Shown here piece by piece: positions 45,689 to 59,384 of a DNA stretch of 64,000 nt (positions within the stretch are counted from its first letter, which is position 1; each line of letters begins with the position of its first letter). The stretch lies in NCBI RefSeq assembly GCF_029962835.1, contig NC_080591.1:40183501-40247500 (forward strand), written 5' to 3'. The position numbers and the translations under genes were made by a program. Source of the stretch: Magnolia sinica (taxonomy: Eukaryota > Streptophyta > Magnoliopsida > Magnoliales > Magnoliaceae). The notes under the pieces were generated by a model. That model was not told the origin of the DNA. It worked only from the letters and a program-made list of their open reading frames with translations, and searched no databases.

Positions 45689-45906
45689 AGTTTAAATTTA
45701 GACAAGTTACTAATCACCCACTTTGATGAGCTCTAACTTAGAGGGTTAGGATCGAGTTAACTCGGCTTGACATGGTGGAGCCTTCTACTTCTATTAATGG
45801 GAAAGGATTTGGAAAGGAGAAAGAACAAAGGTGGAAAGAAAGGAAGGTATGTAATACCTACTCTTATCAAACTTATTTCTTCTTTCTTTCTTTCTTTCTC
45901 TTTTCT

Positions 45907-45943
<37 letters not shown>

Positions 45944-46028
45944 CTTTTCTTTCTTTTCTTTTCTTTCTTTCTTTCTTTTCTTTTCCTTTCTTTTCTTACT
46001 GGTATGTCCAGCAGGAGGGCTGACCGTT

Positions 46029-46068
<40 letters not shown>

Positions 46069-47646
46069 TTGTTATGTCCTTAAGATGGTGAAGTGGAGAG
46101 CCTTTTATAGGCATGAAAACCCTGGAATTTGCCGTGCGTAAACGTTACACAGTCCCTTCCACAGCTGAACTTGCTGGGACTTACACAGCCCCTATTTTCT
46201 ATGTAGGGAAGTCGGTAGTGCATCATATTTGAAGAACGAACCGGCCAACGATCCATGTGCGGGGTCTTTCTAGACGGCCTCCTTGGAGGGGGTTGTAATC
46301 CTCTCTCTGGCTAGTTGAAAGGCTTTGATCTCCTCAAACGTAGGAAGTTTCCTAGTGAGGAACTCCCTCTTTCGAACTAGTTTCGTCAGCCTTTGTTACA
46401 GCCGCTGCACTTCCGCTTACGGGCTAATTTTCGTGACTTGGTGGGTCCACTTAGGATGGCTTTTCAGAAGATCCAATCCCTTCATCAGCTTTGGTATGGC
46501 GTGTTGTCTCAAGAGCCTAAGTATGAGGCACATCCGAGTTCTAGATGGTTTCAAAATAGTTCCGTACAATGTGGCTATGCTACATAGATATCGGCGAAAT
46601 GTTGTGTTTTTCCTTGAAGTCCTTTTTTTTGAGTTAGGAAGGGTCGAAATTCCCTCCTTTGGAGATTAGACGGTCCAGATCAGGGGTAGATTAAGAAAAC
46701 ACTGATGTTTTGGCATGGGTTTCCTTTAGTGCTCACGGTTTTTGCAGGTGCCGTTACTATCTCCGAAAGAACTCTATTCCGGTTTGGTCGTTGATAGGTG
46801 GGGTCCACTTTTGATGACCTTCTTGGAAATTCACTCCATCCATCATCTTTGCAAGGTCATGCCTAGCTATGGCCTCAAATATGGGACAAATCTGAGTCTT
46901 AGGTGGGCCACAACACATTTGACAATCGGACCATACCAACTCTTGACTGTCCCTATTGAAAATGATGTAACAAAGATATGTATTGGTTGTGACATCAGGT
47001 GGGGTCCACTATGATGTTTAGATAAGTGGAAATCAACACTCACTGTTAAATCATTAGTATACGTTGATTTAATAGTGCCATGCATGGTGTTAGTTTTATT
47101 TACAAAATTGCCATCAATTCCTCAACCACCTTCCGGTGTCAGTTATGTTAAAGTGCACCGTCCAAATGCCCTGAAATTTGGCAGATATCCATCATTTTTC
47201 GTGCTCTTTCCATTGGTCCAGTTTGGATCCCGATCTCCCAAGGATGTCCAAGATGCTATTTTAAATGGCTAACACACTCCGTGCTTCAGGGTCGAGGTTG
47301 CACGCATCTGGTTGAAACATTACCAGGTGGTTTGGACATATAAGCTAAGATCTTCAAAATAACTGGATTATCCTAATATTTTGGTACTCTAACAGTGTAT
47401 ATAGGTATATGTACGATTAGTTTCGTAGACGGATGGACATAAAGTGGGTTTCTAGAGTGATTAGGGGGTAGAACATGTGTATCATTACATTCGAGTGTCT
47501 TGTTCACATGTGTAAGTTTCTCAGATTGTGGTTCTAATGGTGAGTTAAGCATATTCATAAGTGATGAACAAGATGAATGGATCAGAATAGCAACTTGATG
47601 AGTGTATGAGCGGATGTAGAGATCGAGTAGCTAGTTTACTATGATA
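45689..47646. other. Unassigned repeat-derived DNA with pyrimidine microsatellites
   Basis: Contains CTTT/CT-rich tracts (45,876-46,000) and a (CT)n run (46,027-46,066), with a nearby 'gagttaactcggcttgacatgg' that resembles the X family around 9,720. Further right are 'gtggggtccacttttgatgacc' phrases. It may be a diverged X LTR fragment. The ORFs in it are low-complexity or lack conserved features. Confidence 0.45.
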
Positions 47647-47702
47647 TGAAATTGCAGTTTAGACCGCTACTACTGAAGTATGATTGTATGCTAAGGTCCC
47701 TC

Positions 47703-47717
47703 GGGGGGGGGGGGGGG
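47703..47717 (+). repeat. Poly-G run (15 G) in P1
   Basis: Fifteen G residues where the copies at about 1850 and 36,270 have five, so it is a local expansion. Confidence 0.85.
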
Positions 47718-47746
47718 TGTGAATAGGACTTTACAGAATTTATACC

Positions 47747-47960
47747 AATTTAAAACCTAATTACCTAATCTTGAACTAATTTGCAATTAATCAAGATGTA
47801 ACACCCCGTACTTTTAGTACTCGGGTGTTATCGTGTAACCTAACATAGTATATAATTTAAAACCTAATTACCTAATCTTGAACTAATTTGCAATTAATCA
47901 AGATGTAAAACCCCGTACTTTTAATACTCGGGTGTTATCGTGTAACCTAACATAGTATAA
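47747..47960 (+). repeat. 107-bp tandem duplication across a transposon/target junction
   Basis: Each unit contains about 50 bp of the P1 target ('aatttaaaacctaattacc...') plus the first about 57 bp of the X element ('tgtaacaccccgtac...'). Copies start at 47,747 and 47,854. I see only two substitutions between copies (TAACACC/TAAAACC and TTTTAGT/TTTTAAT). It arose after X inserted. Confidence 0.9.
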
Positions 47961-50900
47961 ATACTGACCTAGCTTTTGTGAACGTTCACCTTTTTCCAAG
48001 ATGGACTGTCACATCATTAGGCCACCATGCATTGAGCACACAATACTTAACTTAATCAAACCATTAGAGTTTAAAAATAATTATTGAAATTCCTTTAGAT
48101 TAAATTATGAACCTTTGGACACCTTATGTTTAGGTCCAACACCGATCATATTGTTAAAATAAAAATCAGACATTGAATTCGAGATCAGTCAGTAGATTAA
48201 GACCTTACATCATCTAATCAGGCATCTGATCGGCAAAATCAGTTAGTAGGTTCGGGTAGATACTTTAAATGAGGCTTGCATTGTTGATAATCTATTCTAA
48301 AATAATTCAACCATTCGAGTTCATGATCATTCATTCACTTGAGATGTAGGGTCATCTAATTGTAGAAATAACAACAAATTTTCCTCTAAATTAAATTGTA
48401 AATCCTTATAACGATTGGTGATCAATACAATTACACAATTATTCAACAACTTAAAACAATTCTGCCATTAGACTTTAGAAACCGTCCATAAAATCTTAAG
48501 ATAAGTTGTTGGATTAGCTTTATGAAACTATTTAACCACATGATTGGCCATTTAACCATCCATCGTGGGCCATGAAGCATCCAGATGAGCTGAACAAATT
48601 TTTGAGACTACTTGACCATCGATATTCAGAGTGGAATTAATCTGACCGTCGAATCGACGTAATCAACACCTAAAGATTGTAATTCAGTTAGTATAGCCTA
48701 TCTAGGCTTTCGATTCGCTGTATCTCCAGTCAGGTGACCCAGTTGGACCCAGGGAGTCTCGTGAATGGAGTAGATTTTTCAAAACACCCATGTGGAGCTC
48801 ACATTCATGTGTGTATGTGCATAGATTATGTAAAGCCGTGGTGCACGGACTGGAAATTCTAGTCAAATCGGGTTGACTCGACTATAACATGGAAAAGGAG
48901 AAATTCTCTCCTTTGTTTTCCCGCCCGACGAAAGTTTAAACGGACAGAGTTCATTTGTGATGAAACTGGCCCACCGTGACCCTCCATTCAGACAATTTGA
49001 ACCATCCATGTGATGATCAGGTGGATCTGACCAGGATTAGTGGCGTTTCCACATGAGTGTCACACACACAGGTGAACACCCTCGTCCGCAAACAGTGCCT
49101 TGTGCACACGATTTAGCCAAAAATGGAACTTCGTTCCTCTTGTGAGCTGGTAAATCGAGACAGCTCAGCTCCTCCATCGCAACCCTTTATTCTAAAAAAA
49201 ATAAAGAAATCCCAGCCCTCCGTTCCAACTAGCTTTAGTGTTTTCACAGCGAATGAAAAGGTGGAAGGAATCCTACCGTTTTAAGCGCTGTCACGATCCC
49301 TTTCATTGGATTTCTTCTAGAAACCTCCAAGAGCATCACAACCGTCGATATTAGGGCTCATCTCTTCCTTGCTAGAGTGAGAGACGAAAACTTGCACGAA
49401 ATCCCGATATGCCGTGAGAAATGAAAGCCGGCACGAGAAAATAAGCGATCTCGAGAAATGTTAATCACTGACGTCTAAAATGTGGACCCCACGTTGATCT
49501 CTAGTCAAATCTAAGCCATTCATATGCCTCAGCTCATGAGATCAGCTATACGGCCCGTATCCTAGCCCGTACCGTTCCTTAGACTTTTGCGGCCCTCCCT
49601 GTCGAATTCTTGTGACCCGTGACCTGTAATCAACATTTTTATGTGACCCTAAGTCGCACCCTATTAACCTGAGTTGACTCGACCTGAGACTTGTACCATT
49701 GTGACCGTGCCATCGCCATGTCTCGCACGTCGATACGATACCTAGGCCAGGAATGTGGGCTCGTGTTTATTTTGAGGAAAACACCACATATTGCAATCCC
49801 AAGAAAAGAATCTCTACAATCTATCAAATCATTCCCATCAATTGATCAAGTATAACACCCATCCCTCTCTCACCCAGAAGTCAACAACACCCATACCTAG
49901 CCATTCCTTCCTTACCAAAAGTCAAGAGAACCCATACCCTCCATCCCATCTCCCTTACAACACATCCTCTCCTTCTCATTCTCTACCCAAGCAACCAAGA
50001 GAGAGGACCATCCATGGAGATGGAGCTCTAATGATAGCCAAGTTTGTGGCCCACTTCCTACCCCCAAACCTCCCAATCCAACCTTCAATCCTCATCTTCC
50101 ACCATTAAAGGTTGAGGTTAGGAGCTTGGGAGATCAAGGAGGCAAGAAGGAGTGAAATCAGTGGGTGTTTGTAGGATTAAATTGTGATTTTGTGATGGAC
50201 CAAGTGGGGCCTACCGATTGATGGTATGGATCCTATTTGGGACCCATCTTGAGGTATGTATTGTAATCTTAGGAGGGCTCATAGTGGCAGAGTCCTCCAT
50301 CACACGATTTCTTTCTCTCTCTCCTTCTTTTGTGTATGATGGCCCACCTTGATGTATGACCCACCTAGTCCATTTTGTGGGCCACACTGCTATCTAAGCA
50401 GGGCCCACCTCGTCGCCATGGCTGGGGCCCATTCTAGCTGTCCATTCGGACTGGCCTAGACTAAAGGGAAATGGAACATCAGCTAGATTTAAAATTCTAG
50501 TGGGCCACACTAACATGGACCCCACATGATGTATGCGTTCTGTCCATGGCTATGGAGCTCACATGATGTATATGTTTCATCTATGATGGCCTGGGCCCAC
50601 CATGATGTACGTGCTGTCCGCACCGTCCAGTCCCTGGACGGTGGGACCCACTGATGTCATTGTTTTATCCTGGCCGTCCTTCTTGGACAGACCCCAGATG
50701 AAGGGAAATAATAAATATCAGCTTAATATTCTGGTGGGCCGCACACGTGTGGACCCACCGATGTATTTATTGTGTCCACACCGTCCAAATAGGCTGGACG
50801 GTAGGACCTGCTTGATGTTTAGGCCCATCCACATCATCCAGCCGGACTGGACATGGGACCCACCTGGATGGATGTATCCACACCGTCCACATGGACGATG

Positions 50901-51790
50901 GGACCCACCTCACTCGTGTGGACCCACCTTGGGATCAGATTGGCTGGGATACCTCACTCCAGCTATGTAGCTGTTGACTGACGTCAGCAAGTTTTGAGGG
51001 TTTGATCATGGGAATGTGTTATATCTTAACCGTCCATCTGGACGTGGATCCACTAATGGGTCTCATCTATACTGTCCAGTCCATGTGGGGCTTTCCCATG
51101 ATGTTTGCGTTGATCCACACCGTTCCAATGGGTGGACCGTTGCTGGATCATCTGTCCAGCATGTAGAGGCCCACCTCGATGCAGTGATGTATTTGTTTTA
51201 TTTACACCGTCCATCCTTTTTGCCAAATCATGGGGCCACCTAGATGATGTGTTCATCCAGACCATCCAAAAAGCAGGGCCACCTTGATGATGTGTACATC
51301 CAGGTTGTTTGTCAGCAACGCGTCCAGCATGCCTGGATAGAAGAGAAAAAACAAACATCTGCTTTCTTTAAAGCATGTGGCAGGCCACACGTGTGGACCC
51401 ATCGAGACCTACCATGATATATATGTTTTACCCTTGTCATCCATCAATTTTTGGGCCCATGGGATATGACCCATTGCGATGTACATAAGACCCATGTTTG
51501 AGGCCCAATGTGATGTATACTCGGCCTATGTGTTGAGGCCCATTGTGATGTGCATGAGGCTCATGGGATGTGGCCCATTATGATGTATACGTGGTCCATG
51601 AGTGAGGCCCATGAGATATGACCCATTGCGATGTGTAAGGCCCATGTGATGCGGCCCATTGTGATGAGTGAGGCATATGTGATACGGCCCATTATGATGC
51701 ATTTGAGGGCCAGGCGATGGGGCCCATTGTGATGTATATTAGGCCCGTGTGAGAGGCCTGTTGTGATGTATATTAGGCCCATGTGAGCGA

Positions 51791-53515
51791 TGTAAATGCT
51801 ATATTGTAAATCTAGCACCTAGGGTTGTCAAATTTTATTGTGCCAAATCATTTAGAATATGTATCATGTATTGATGAGATGTATAGATCGACTTTGTGCA
51901 TTTTAAAGTTGTCCAAGTCTTCATCGAACTTCTCTATGTATTCAAGTTGAAGAAGCGTTGTCGAAGTTCAAGATTTCAAGCTCAAGTACAAGTACAAGTT
52001 CAAGGCTCGAGTTCAAGTTTAATATTCAATCAGTACTTTAAAGACTCAAGAACTCAAGTCTTTACTCAAGCTCAAGTTCAAGATTTGACGTATTTCAAGT
52101 GTATGAGTTAGCAGAGTGAGTGATGTTTCAATTGTTCAAACTCACAAACAAGGTATGGCTGACCCTAGATTGACCATAGGTTAGGTCATATTCATTACAT
52201 ATGCTATGTGGGTCATTTCATAAGTTTATAGGTCATTTCCTCAACTAGTCCTAGTCTTTGTTGGACTAGTCCAAGAGTTTTTCTACTAGTCTAAGATTTA
52301 TTACAAATTTTCAGAATTTTCTATTGGACCCTTGACCAGTCGTGGAGACTGCTCGACCGGTCGTGGAGGCTCGACTCAAAGTCTAGTAAGATTTTTTTGG
52401 TCCCACTCGACCAGTCGAGTAACGACCTTTATCTTATCATGCCAGAAATTTTGAAATTTGGTTGGTCCTTCGACCAGTCGAACCGACTCTTAAACCAGTA
52501 GAGAGATCGGTATTTTCACCTATAAATAGTGGACGAATCTTAGAGTCTTTCATTCATTCCAAGCTATATCAAACCATCACTCTGAGAGATAAGTTCCTGT
52601 TGTTCTTAAGCTATATTGTGTTCATTTTAAATTCTCTTAAATATCTTTTTGCATTTGATTTTGTGATCTTCATTCAACTCTATTTCTTTAAAGAAGGCAA
52701 TTGTGATTTTACCCTCTTTGAGATCAAAATCAAATCAAGCTAGCCCAGGCTGAATTAATCTAAAAATCATTTAGAACTAGAACCTTTCATTTGTGAGACT
52801 GGACATTGAACATCTTTGTCTACAACGGGTTGGTTCTAACGGGCTTCTTCAGAAGGAGAATTTTTAGATAAGTACAATTTAATCTTTGTGTATCTTTTGT
52901 GGGTTGTGAGGGTGTGCCAGGAAAAATCTCATTTTCTATTTTGTCTGAGGTAATCCAAAAAATCTCAGAGTGTGGGATTTTTGTAATTGTGTAATCCCAT
53001 CTAAAGACATAATTATGAAGGTTTTAAGGTGATCCTTGGAAAACCTTTTTCATAGTGAAATCCAATATCCTGTGGGTGTAGATATTGAGAATGGAGTAGT
53101 TGTGTGGCTGTTTTTTAACAGTTGGTGTACACACAAATGAACCACTATAATTCCTGGAGTTGTGGTGGATGTTTGGATTTGCTTATGTGTGTGAATGTTG
53201 TAATTTACTTTATGCACTTGTGGTGAATGTTGTAATACTTTAGTTTATTTCCTTTGCCTCTTTATTGGTTTGGGTTTTTGGTACTTACAAACGTTTTAGT
53301 AAGGTTGTCCTGCCATAAGCCTTTGGGTTTTGGTGTTAGGTTGTCCTTAGAACTAAGTTTGTATCAACCTCTCAAGACTACTGCATTTGAGGTAGCTATT
53401 TACTTGTGCTATTTTATTATTTGATTGTGCTATCTATCTTTGTATTCCACATTTATTTTTAATTTGGCATAGTCCTATTCACCCCCCCTTTAGGATGTTA
53501 AGCTCGGCCTTTTCA
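51791..53515 (+). mobile_element. copia (P2) solo LTR nested in Tekay LTR
   Basis: 1,725 bp, TGTAAATGCTATATTG to CTCGGCCTTTTCA. It interrupts a 'aggcccattgtgatgtatat' repeat that resumes on the other side. The flanks AGCGA and AGCAG only partly match as a duplication. It has the palindrome cluster at 52,240-52,500 (perfect 16-bp copy at 52,405-52,420) and TATAAATAG at 52,521-52,529. Confidence 0.85.
52240..52500 (+). promoter_or_regulatory. Palindrome cluster in solo copia LTR
   Basis: Same motif and same place as in the other P2 LTRs: 'gaccagtcg' words, one of them ACTCGACCAGTCGAGT, ending about 20 bp before the TATA box. Confidence 0.6.
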
Positions 53516-55434
53516 AGCAGCCCATTATGATGTATATGTGGCCCTTATGTGAGGCCCAATGTGATGTATTTAAGGCCCATGGATGAGGTCCATTGAGATG
53601 TATTTGAGGCCCAGATATAAGGCCCATTGTGATTGTATGAAGCCCGTTGAGATTGTATGTAGCCCATTGTGATTGTATAAGGCCCATTAAGATTGTATGT
53701 GGCCCATTGTGATGTATTTGAGGCCCATGAGTGAGGTCCAGTGTGATATATGTGAGGCCCAGATGGTGAGGCCGATGTGACATATTTGAGGCCCATGAGT
53801 GAGGTCCATTGTGATGTGTATTGGGCCCATGTGATGCGGTCCATGGTGATGTATATTAGGCCCTTGTGTCAGGCCATGGGCCCACTATATGTTTAGCTCT
53901 ATGTGGGCCACTCCTTGAGAGTAATGTTGGTTAAATGTCCACATTAGTGGGCAATGATGGTTAAATGTCCACATTGTGACCTTCCCTTAGGCCTTTGTTA
54001 GGCCCATTCTCATCATTTTAAGTCAACCCAAATCATTGGGCCCCATTGATATTGCATGGTCCATCATCGCGTAGACGGATGGCTTCGTGCTACCGGATTT
54101 GGCATATCCACGGTCGAGGGCCGATCTTTATATTTTGGTTTAGATCAGCAGTTCATCTATGGACCCTGCCTTGCATATAGGCCGATTATTGAGGCCAATT
54201 ATCGATGCCGATGATCGATATCGGTTATCGATACTGATTATGAGTATGTGACAGCATAACATCATGATACATGCCCATACGCATCATCTGTATGTTTGTT
54301 ATGAGATGTGGTTGACCATTGCATATGCCATAGGGCAGGTTGTTTATGGACTCATTAGGATTTACATATTGCATTGCATCCTTAGTATATGATATTTGGC
54401 TTACTATGCCTCCGCATTACATAGCTGATCTATATTGCTTTCTTAATATATGATATTGGCTTATTATGTTTTTGCATCACATAGCCTGGATAAGGCTGAT
54501 GGTATTTATGGACTTACCAGCATGTTTTTGCATTGCTCTGGTATTACATACTTGACACTTACCTTGTGCACATACTTACACCACCCTCTAAGCTTTCTAT
54601 ATGCTCATGCATGATAGATGCGTGCAGGTGGCATTAGGTTGCAGCAGCGTTGAGCTTGGAGCATACAGCTGTCTTCTGGAGCTTTAATTTTTCGATATAT
54701 GTATTCCTCTTTCAGCACTGTATTTAACTGTTTATATTAGTGGATATGTGATGATGATGTTGCCTTTGTGATTTAGGTACACTTGTGGTTATGCTTATTA
54801 TGAGATAAATGTACGTTGGAAAATCCTCCTTGTAGGATCCTAGGATCGGAATCTGGCGTATGGGCGCTGAGAGCTGAGAATGGGGTACTAAAGAGGCTGT
54901 CAGCACCGAATTCGGTGATCGAGAATTCTGTGAGCCCGGTTTCCGAGTTTGTGGCGTGACATTAGCCACCCAATGAGAATTTACTATGAACGACTTCATC
55001 TTCTTCTCCAACCAATGGGGAAAACCCATCGTCCTTAAGTGGAACCCATTTCTTAATCAAAGTCGTCAATTTAATGAGCCACGATGCCAGAAATGCATCC
55101 ATAACACTTGATCGAATCCATGAAACTAAAGCTTGATTATATCGTCCCAAAATCTCGTATTTTGAAATTGAGAAATTGTAACTAATCCCCTGGATTAGTT
55201 GCATTCGAATCCTCTGGAAGAGGATTAGTGGAGCCTATTAAAGTTCACATTTTAGGGTTACCCCTGTCCAAAAATCTGAAAGAGGGAGAGAGGCGCTGTC
55301 GTTTCGATTACCGCATTAAACTGGGTTGACTCGGTTCGAGTCACGGCCGAGTCTATAATCTGTTTGGACGAACGGTGGGAGCGAGAGAGAAGCAGGTGAG
55401 CAGAAAGGCAGAAGATGTAGAAGAAATAAAGAGG

Positions 55435-55437
<3 letters not shown>

Positions 55438-55478
<41 letters not shown>
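55438..55478. repeat. (GA)n microsatellite
   Basis: About 41 bp of GA, followed by further GA-rich DNA at 55,640-55,702. Confidence 0.9.
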
Positions 55479-55480
<2 letters not shown>

Positions 55481-57235
55481 CAGCTAGCGCCGCATTGCAT
55501 GAAGTTGGATCGAGTCACGATCCAAGTCGGATCGAGATCGCTAGGTTCGGTTGCTGCATGAGAAGGAAGCAGAAGCATGAAGAAAGAAGAAGGAAAATGG
55601 AGAAAAGAAAGAAGAGGATCAGGAAGAAAGGAAATGAAGAGAAGATGGGAGAGAGAGAGAGAAAGAGAGAGAGAGAGATAGAGAGAGAGGGAGAGAGAGA
55701 GATGTGACCCATTTGCCCACTGCAATCGGGTCGCACCAGGACTCGGCTCGAGTTTGTCGGATCTGGGCTGCATCTGAGCCATGTCCAGACCCATTCCAGT
55801 TAAAGATCAGATAGAGCCATAGAAAGAGAAGTAGAAGAAAGGAAGAAGATGGAAGAGATAAGAAAGAAAGAGGAAGAAAGGGGAGAAGCCGTGTTACCTT
55901 GACTGTAGGGTCGAGTTGAGTCGACTCGGCTCAAATCGCTGCATGTTTGGACGAGTCCAGACATTTTTGGACCTGTCAAAGCAAAGAAAGAAGTAGGGAG
56001 AGAGAGAAGGAAGAAAAGAAGAGAAAGGAGAAGGAAGAAATAGCTTAGAAAGAAGAAGAGAAGGAGAAGGGAATTCGGCTTTCGTCGGGTTGAGTTGGGA
56101 GCTTGACTCGCTGTCGAGTCATGGGTCGAGTCCAGGCTTGGGTTTGGCCTTGGTATAGCTGGGATTCCAATAGGTCTAGAGACAACGAAAGAGCAAAGAA
56201 GGAGAAGAGAGGAAAGATAGTAGGAGGAGGAAGATTGAGTCAATTTGGTCTAAAACCGAGTTAAGTTAAGACGAATTAAGCTCAGCTAGATCTTCATTGC
56301 ATGAATTACTTTAAGTCCAAATCGGATTGGTGTGGATGTTGAGTTGGATTTATACATATGGGAGTGATTCAAGTTGATTTCGTCTTGAATTGGCCGAGGG
56401 ATTGGTGTTGCAATCTAATTGATCAAATGGTTTGAAGTGTGGTTGGAATCGGATTCGTGGATGTGCGCAAACAATTCCAACAACATAGGAAGCCAATTCA
56501 ACTCTTGAAAGGTGAGGATCACTCTTCAAGCTTTTTTGCATGTTGATAATTAACCTTGCTCACTTATCTCTATTCATTTACTTCATTAATTGCTTAATGT
56601 GGTTCATCGCCCTTAGTGATGTTAATTCCTTATGATGATGGATAAATTAGATTTAAATTTAATATTCAAATATGTCGTAAGATCTAATTACCTCTATTTT
56701 GATTTGAAATGAATGCCTTAGATATGCATGTGCTATATCAATACTATACATGATTTGTCATTCACGATCACTTGATGGAATGATTGGAGGTCCTAAAACT
56801 AGTGGCCACTTTATCTAATAAATTAAATGGAACATATGATGTGGACTTATCATCTTATAGAACGTTTATTGTCTAAGTGACTTTTGGGATAATCCATTTT
56901 CATTACATCCTTGGGATGAGTTGTTTGCCATATGCGACTTGATTTAATATTTGCCCTATGTGGCTTTAAGGAACCACCTTTATATAACCTAGCGATGATA
57001 AGTCCCACTTGTAGAACTATAATTGGCCACTAGTTGTGTAGATTACCTTTAAACATCCTATTTATTAGTCTCATGAGCCAGGGATGGTGGAATGGGACAC
57101 TACGCTTGAGCTATCGGCCTATGCTAAGTGATAAACCCCCATAGTGACCTTTGAGCTTTCTTGAAATGATTGTTTGAAATTGGAATAATAATGGTTGGGC
57201 TAATCATGCAATTTCATTGCATAGTCTTTTCTGGA

Positions 57236-57515
57236 GGACTAGTTCTCCTTGGGTATACCTTTGAGTACTTTTTTGCGTGGCTAGTTCTCCTTGGGCGACT
57301 TCGTTGCTAGTCTTTTTTGGGTGATTGGTTCTCCTTGGGCGTACCTTTATGTACTTTCTGGGTGGCTAGTTTTCCTTAGGTGACTTCATTGCATAGTCTT
57401 TTCTGGGTGACTGGTTCTCCTTGGGAGTACCTTTGTGTACTTTTCTGGGTGGCTAGTTCTCCTTAGGTGTACCTTTGAGTACTTTTTCGGGTGACTAGTT
57501 CTCCTTGGGCAATTT
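57236..57515 (+). repeat. About 43-bp tandem repeat, seven copies
   Basis: 'ggctagttctccttgggcg' and 'acctttgagtacttttctggg' alternate. The 'gttctcc' anchors lie at about 57,242, 57,284, 57,328, 57,369, 57,413, 57,456 and 57,499. Confidence 0.85.
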
Positions 57516-59384
57516 TTTACCAATTGGATGTGCATCCCTTGGTCTGAGAGCATGTGCATGCATCCATACATTTAAACAAGATCATCTTTGTGAAATTTAT
57601 TTAATGAATGTGTATCTGATAAACCTTATCTGAGTTCCATGATAATCATTGTGTAATATTTGTTATACACTACCTCTGTTAACTATGCTTAATTATCTTG
57701 ATATATGATAAATCTTGAGGGGTATACCTCACTGCGATAGTCATTGATGCTATCAAACCATATTCAGTGTGCAGGAGACACAAATGATGCACATACTGGT
57801 GTTCATGTGGATTAGGAGGAGCCAGAGGACCTTGCGACTCTCTTTCTTGATTTCGGTTCATTTTAGTTAGTGTTATCATGTTTTGGAAAAAGTTAAGACA
57901 TTGGTTTGTATAAGTTTTTGGGTAACCACAAGAATATTTGGCTATGTATATTTGGACTCCTCCTTATACTTGAATTGTTTTTATTTTGCTTAAATTGTTA
58001 ACTGTAATATATATAAAAAAATATACGTGGAATTCGAGTGTTTTCAAAGGTTAATGCTCGGGTTTTTGGAACACAAGTAGTGTACTCGGGTTTCAGGAAC
58101 CGGGGTCGTACATAAGATATGGCAATTTTAAATCTAAAAGGCTTCCAAGCCAAGTAGAGGATCCAATCACATAGACTACTCAAGATATACAAGTTAAGAA
58201 ACTAGTCTATTACATTGTGAACATGTGTGAATGAAATATGTTATCTATCCTAGACATTCAAAAGTCATGCATACATAATTAGGCATTAAAAACACATAAG
58301 CATAATTGAATAAATGCATAAGTAACATCTCAAACACAAGCATGTATAGTGGTTCGGCTATGTGCCTGCTCCACTCCTGTCGGACCCACTCTCTCCTAGA
58401 GTGTGCTGGATTTCACTATGAAAAGGTTTTAAATCAAGTTTACCTCAAACCTTCAAAACCTACATAAGGTATTGTCTATATAAGATAAAACGTCCTACAC
58501 AAGGACTCAATGTGGGAAACCTACACAAGGCAACCCTAGCCTGCACAAGGCTAACCATCCTACACAAGGACTCATTGCGGGAAGCCTACATAAGGTAACC
58601 CTAGCCTACACAAGGCTAACCATCCTACACAAGGACTCAATGCAGGAAGCCTACATAAGGCAAGTGCTCATGCCTACACAAAGCAATCTAGGATGCCTAC
58701 ATAAGGTAAATACTCATGCCTACACAAGGCAATTAGTCATGCCTACACAAGGCAATCCAACATTCCTAAACAAGGCAATATAGATCCTACACAAGGACTC
58801 TATACGTATTCTCCTATCAGAGGCCTATGAAAAGGTCTTAGTAAGTTTAATATACAACTTGAGACCCAGTCCTACATAAGGAATGATCTATAGGATCTCT
58901 AGATTCTAATGACTTACTTGTAAGTAGGTGAGCCCGGTTCAGCACATGATGAAGATTATCTCCCTTGATGATGAAGAATCTTCAGCTCCCTTGAACCGCA
59001 AAACTTGTAGATGCTTCAATATAAGTAGCTAGAGATGGGTCTGGGTGTTTGGTGGAATTTACTTTAATGAATGTAGTTCTTTAAGAATCAGAGAGATTCT
59101 AGGGTTTGTGCATTCAAGGGATTCTAGAATAATGATTTGCTATTAAGCAAGTTGCTGGAGAATCCTTGAATGGTGAAGTTCATTCTTCAATCTAATCTAT
59201 TGATTTTCCAATGATTGCATTTGAGAAGGATTGAAGGATGAACTCCTATGAGAAAAAAAGGGTTAATGATGGTAGGTAGCAAAAGCTCTCTCAGTTCTTA
59301 CTCTTTTTCTCAATGCAATCACAAGAACCAAGCTTCTGTATATAAAGGCAAAAGTCCCAATGGTAATAAAACTGCTAGAATATG

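Larger units (their letters stand above)
49547..54961 (+). mobile_element. Tekay-like solo LTR nested in X, split
   Basis: Parts are 49,547-51,790 and 53,516-54,961, about 3.7 kb net against 4.1 kb for the complete element. It starts TATACGGCCCGTATCC (from TGTAAGGCCC) and ends GTGGCGTGACA. The target duplication is TCAGC (49,542-49,546) against TTAGC (54,962-54,966), one transition apart. There is no internal region, so it arose by LTR-LTR recombination. Small ORFs are not supported. Confidence 0.82.
47797..58112 (+). mobile_element. X-family LTR-like element, second copy, split
   Basis: Parts are 47,797-49,546 and 54,967-58,112, about 4.9 kb net. It starts TGTAACACCCCGTACTTTTAG and ends GGGTCGTACA. 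The flanking duplication is CAAGA (47,792-47,796) against TAAGA (58,113-58,117), one transition apart. Its ends match 6,847-11,666 in opposite orientation, and the net length is nearly equal. It contains GA microsatellites, palindromic GAGTCGACTC (55,918-55,927) and a 43-bp repeat array. No gag or pol. The middle is too diverged for me to align by eye. Confidence 0.7.

Noticed and set aside
51786..53520. Perfect target duplication for the copia solo LTR
   Set aside because: The flanks AGCGA and AGCAG match at only three of five bases, so I do not claim a duplication. The LTR call rests on its ends and its family match.
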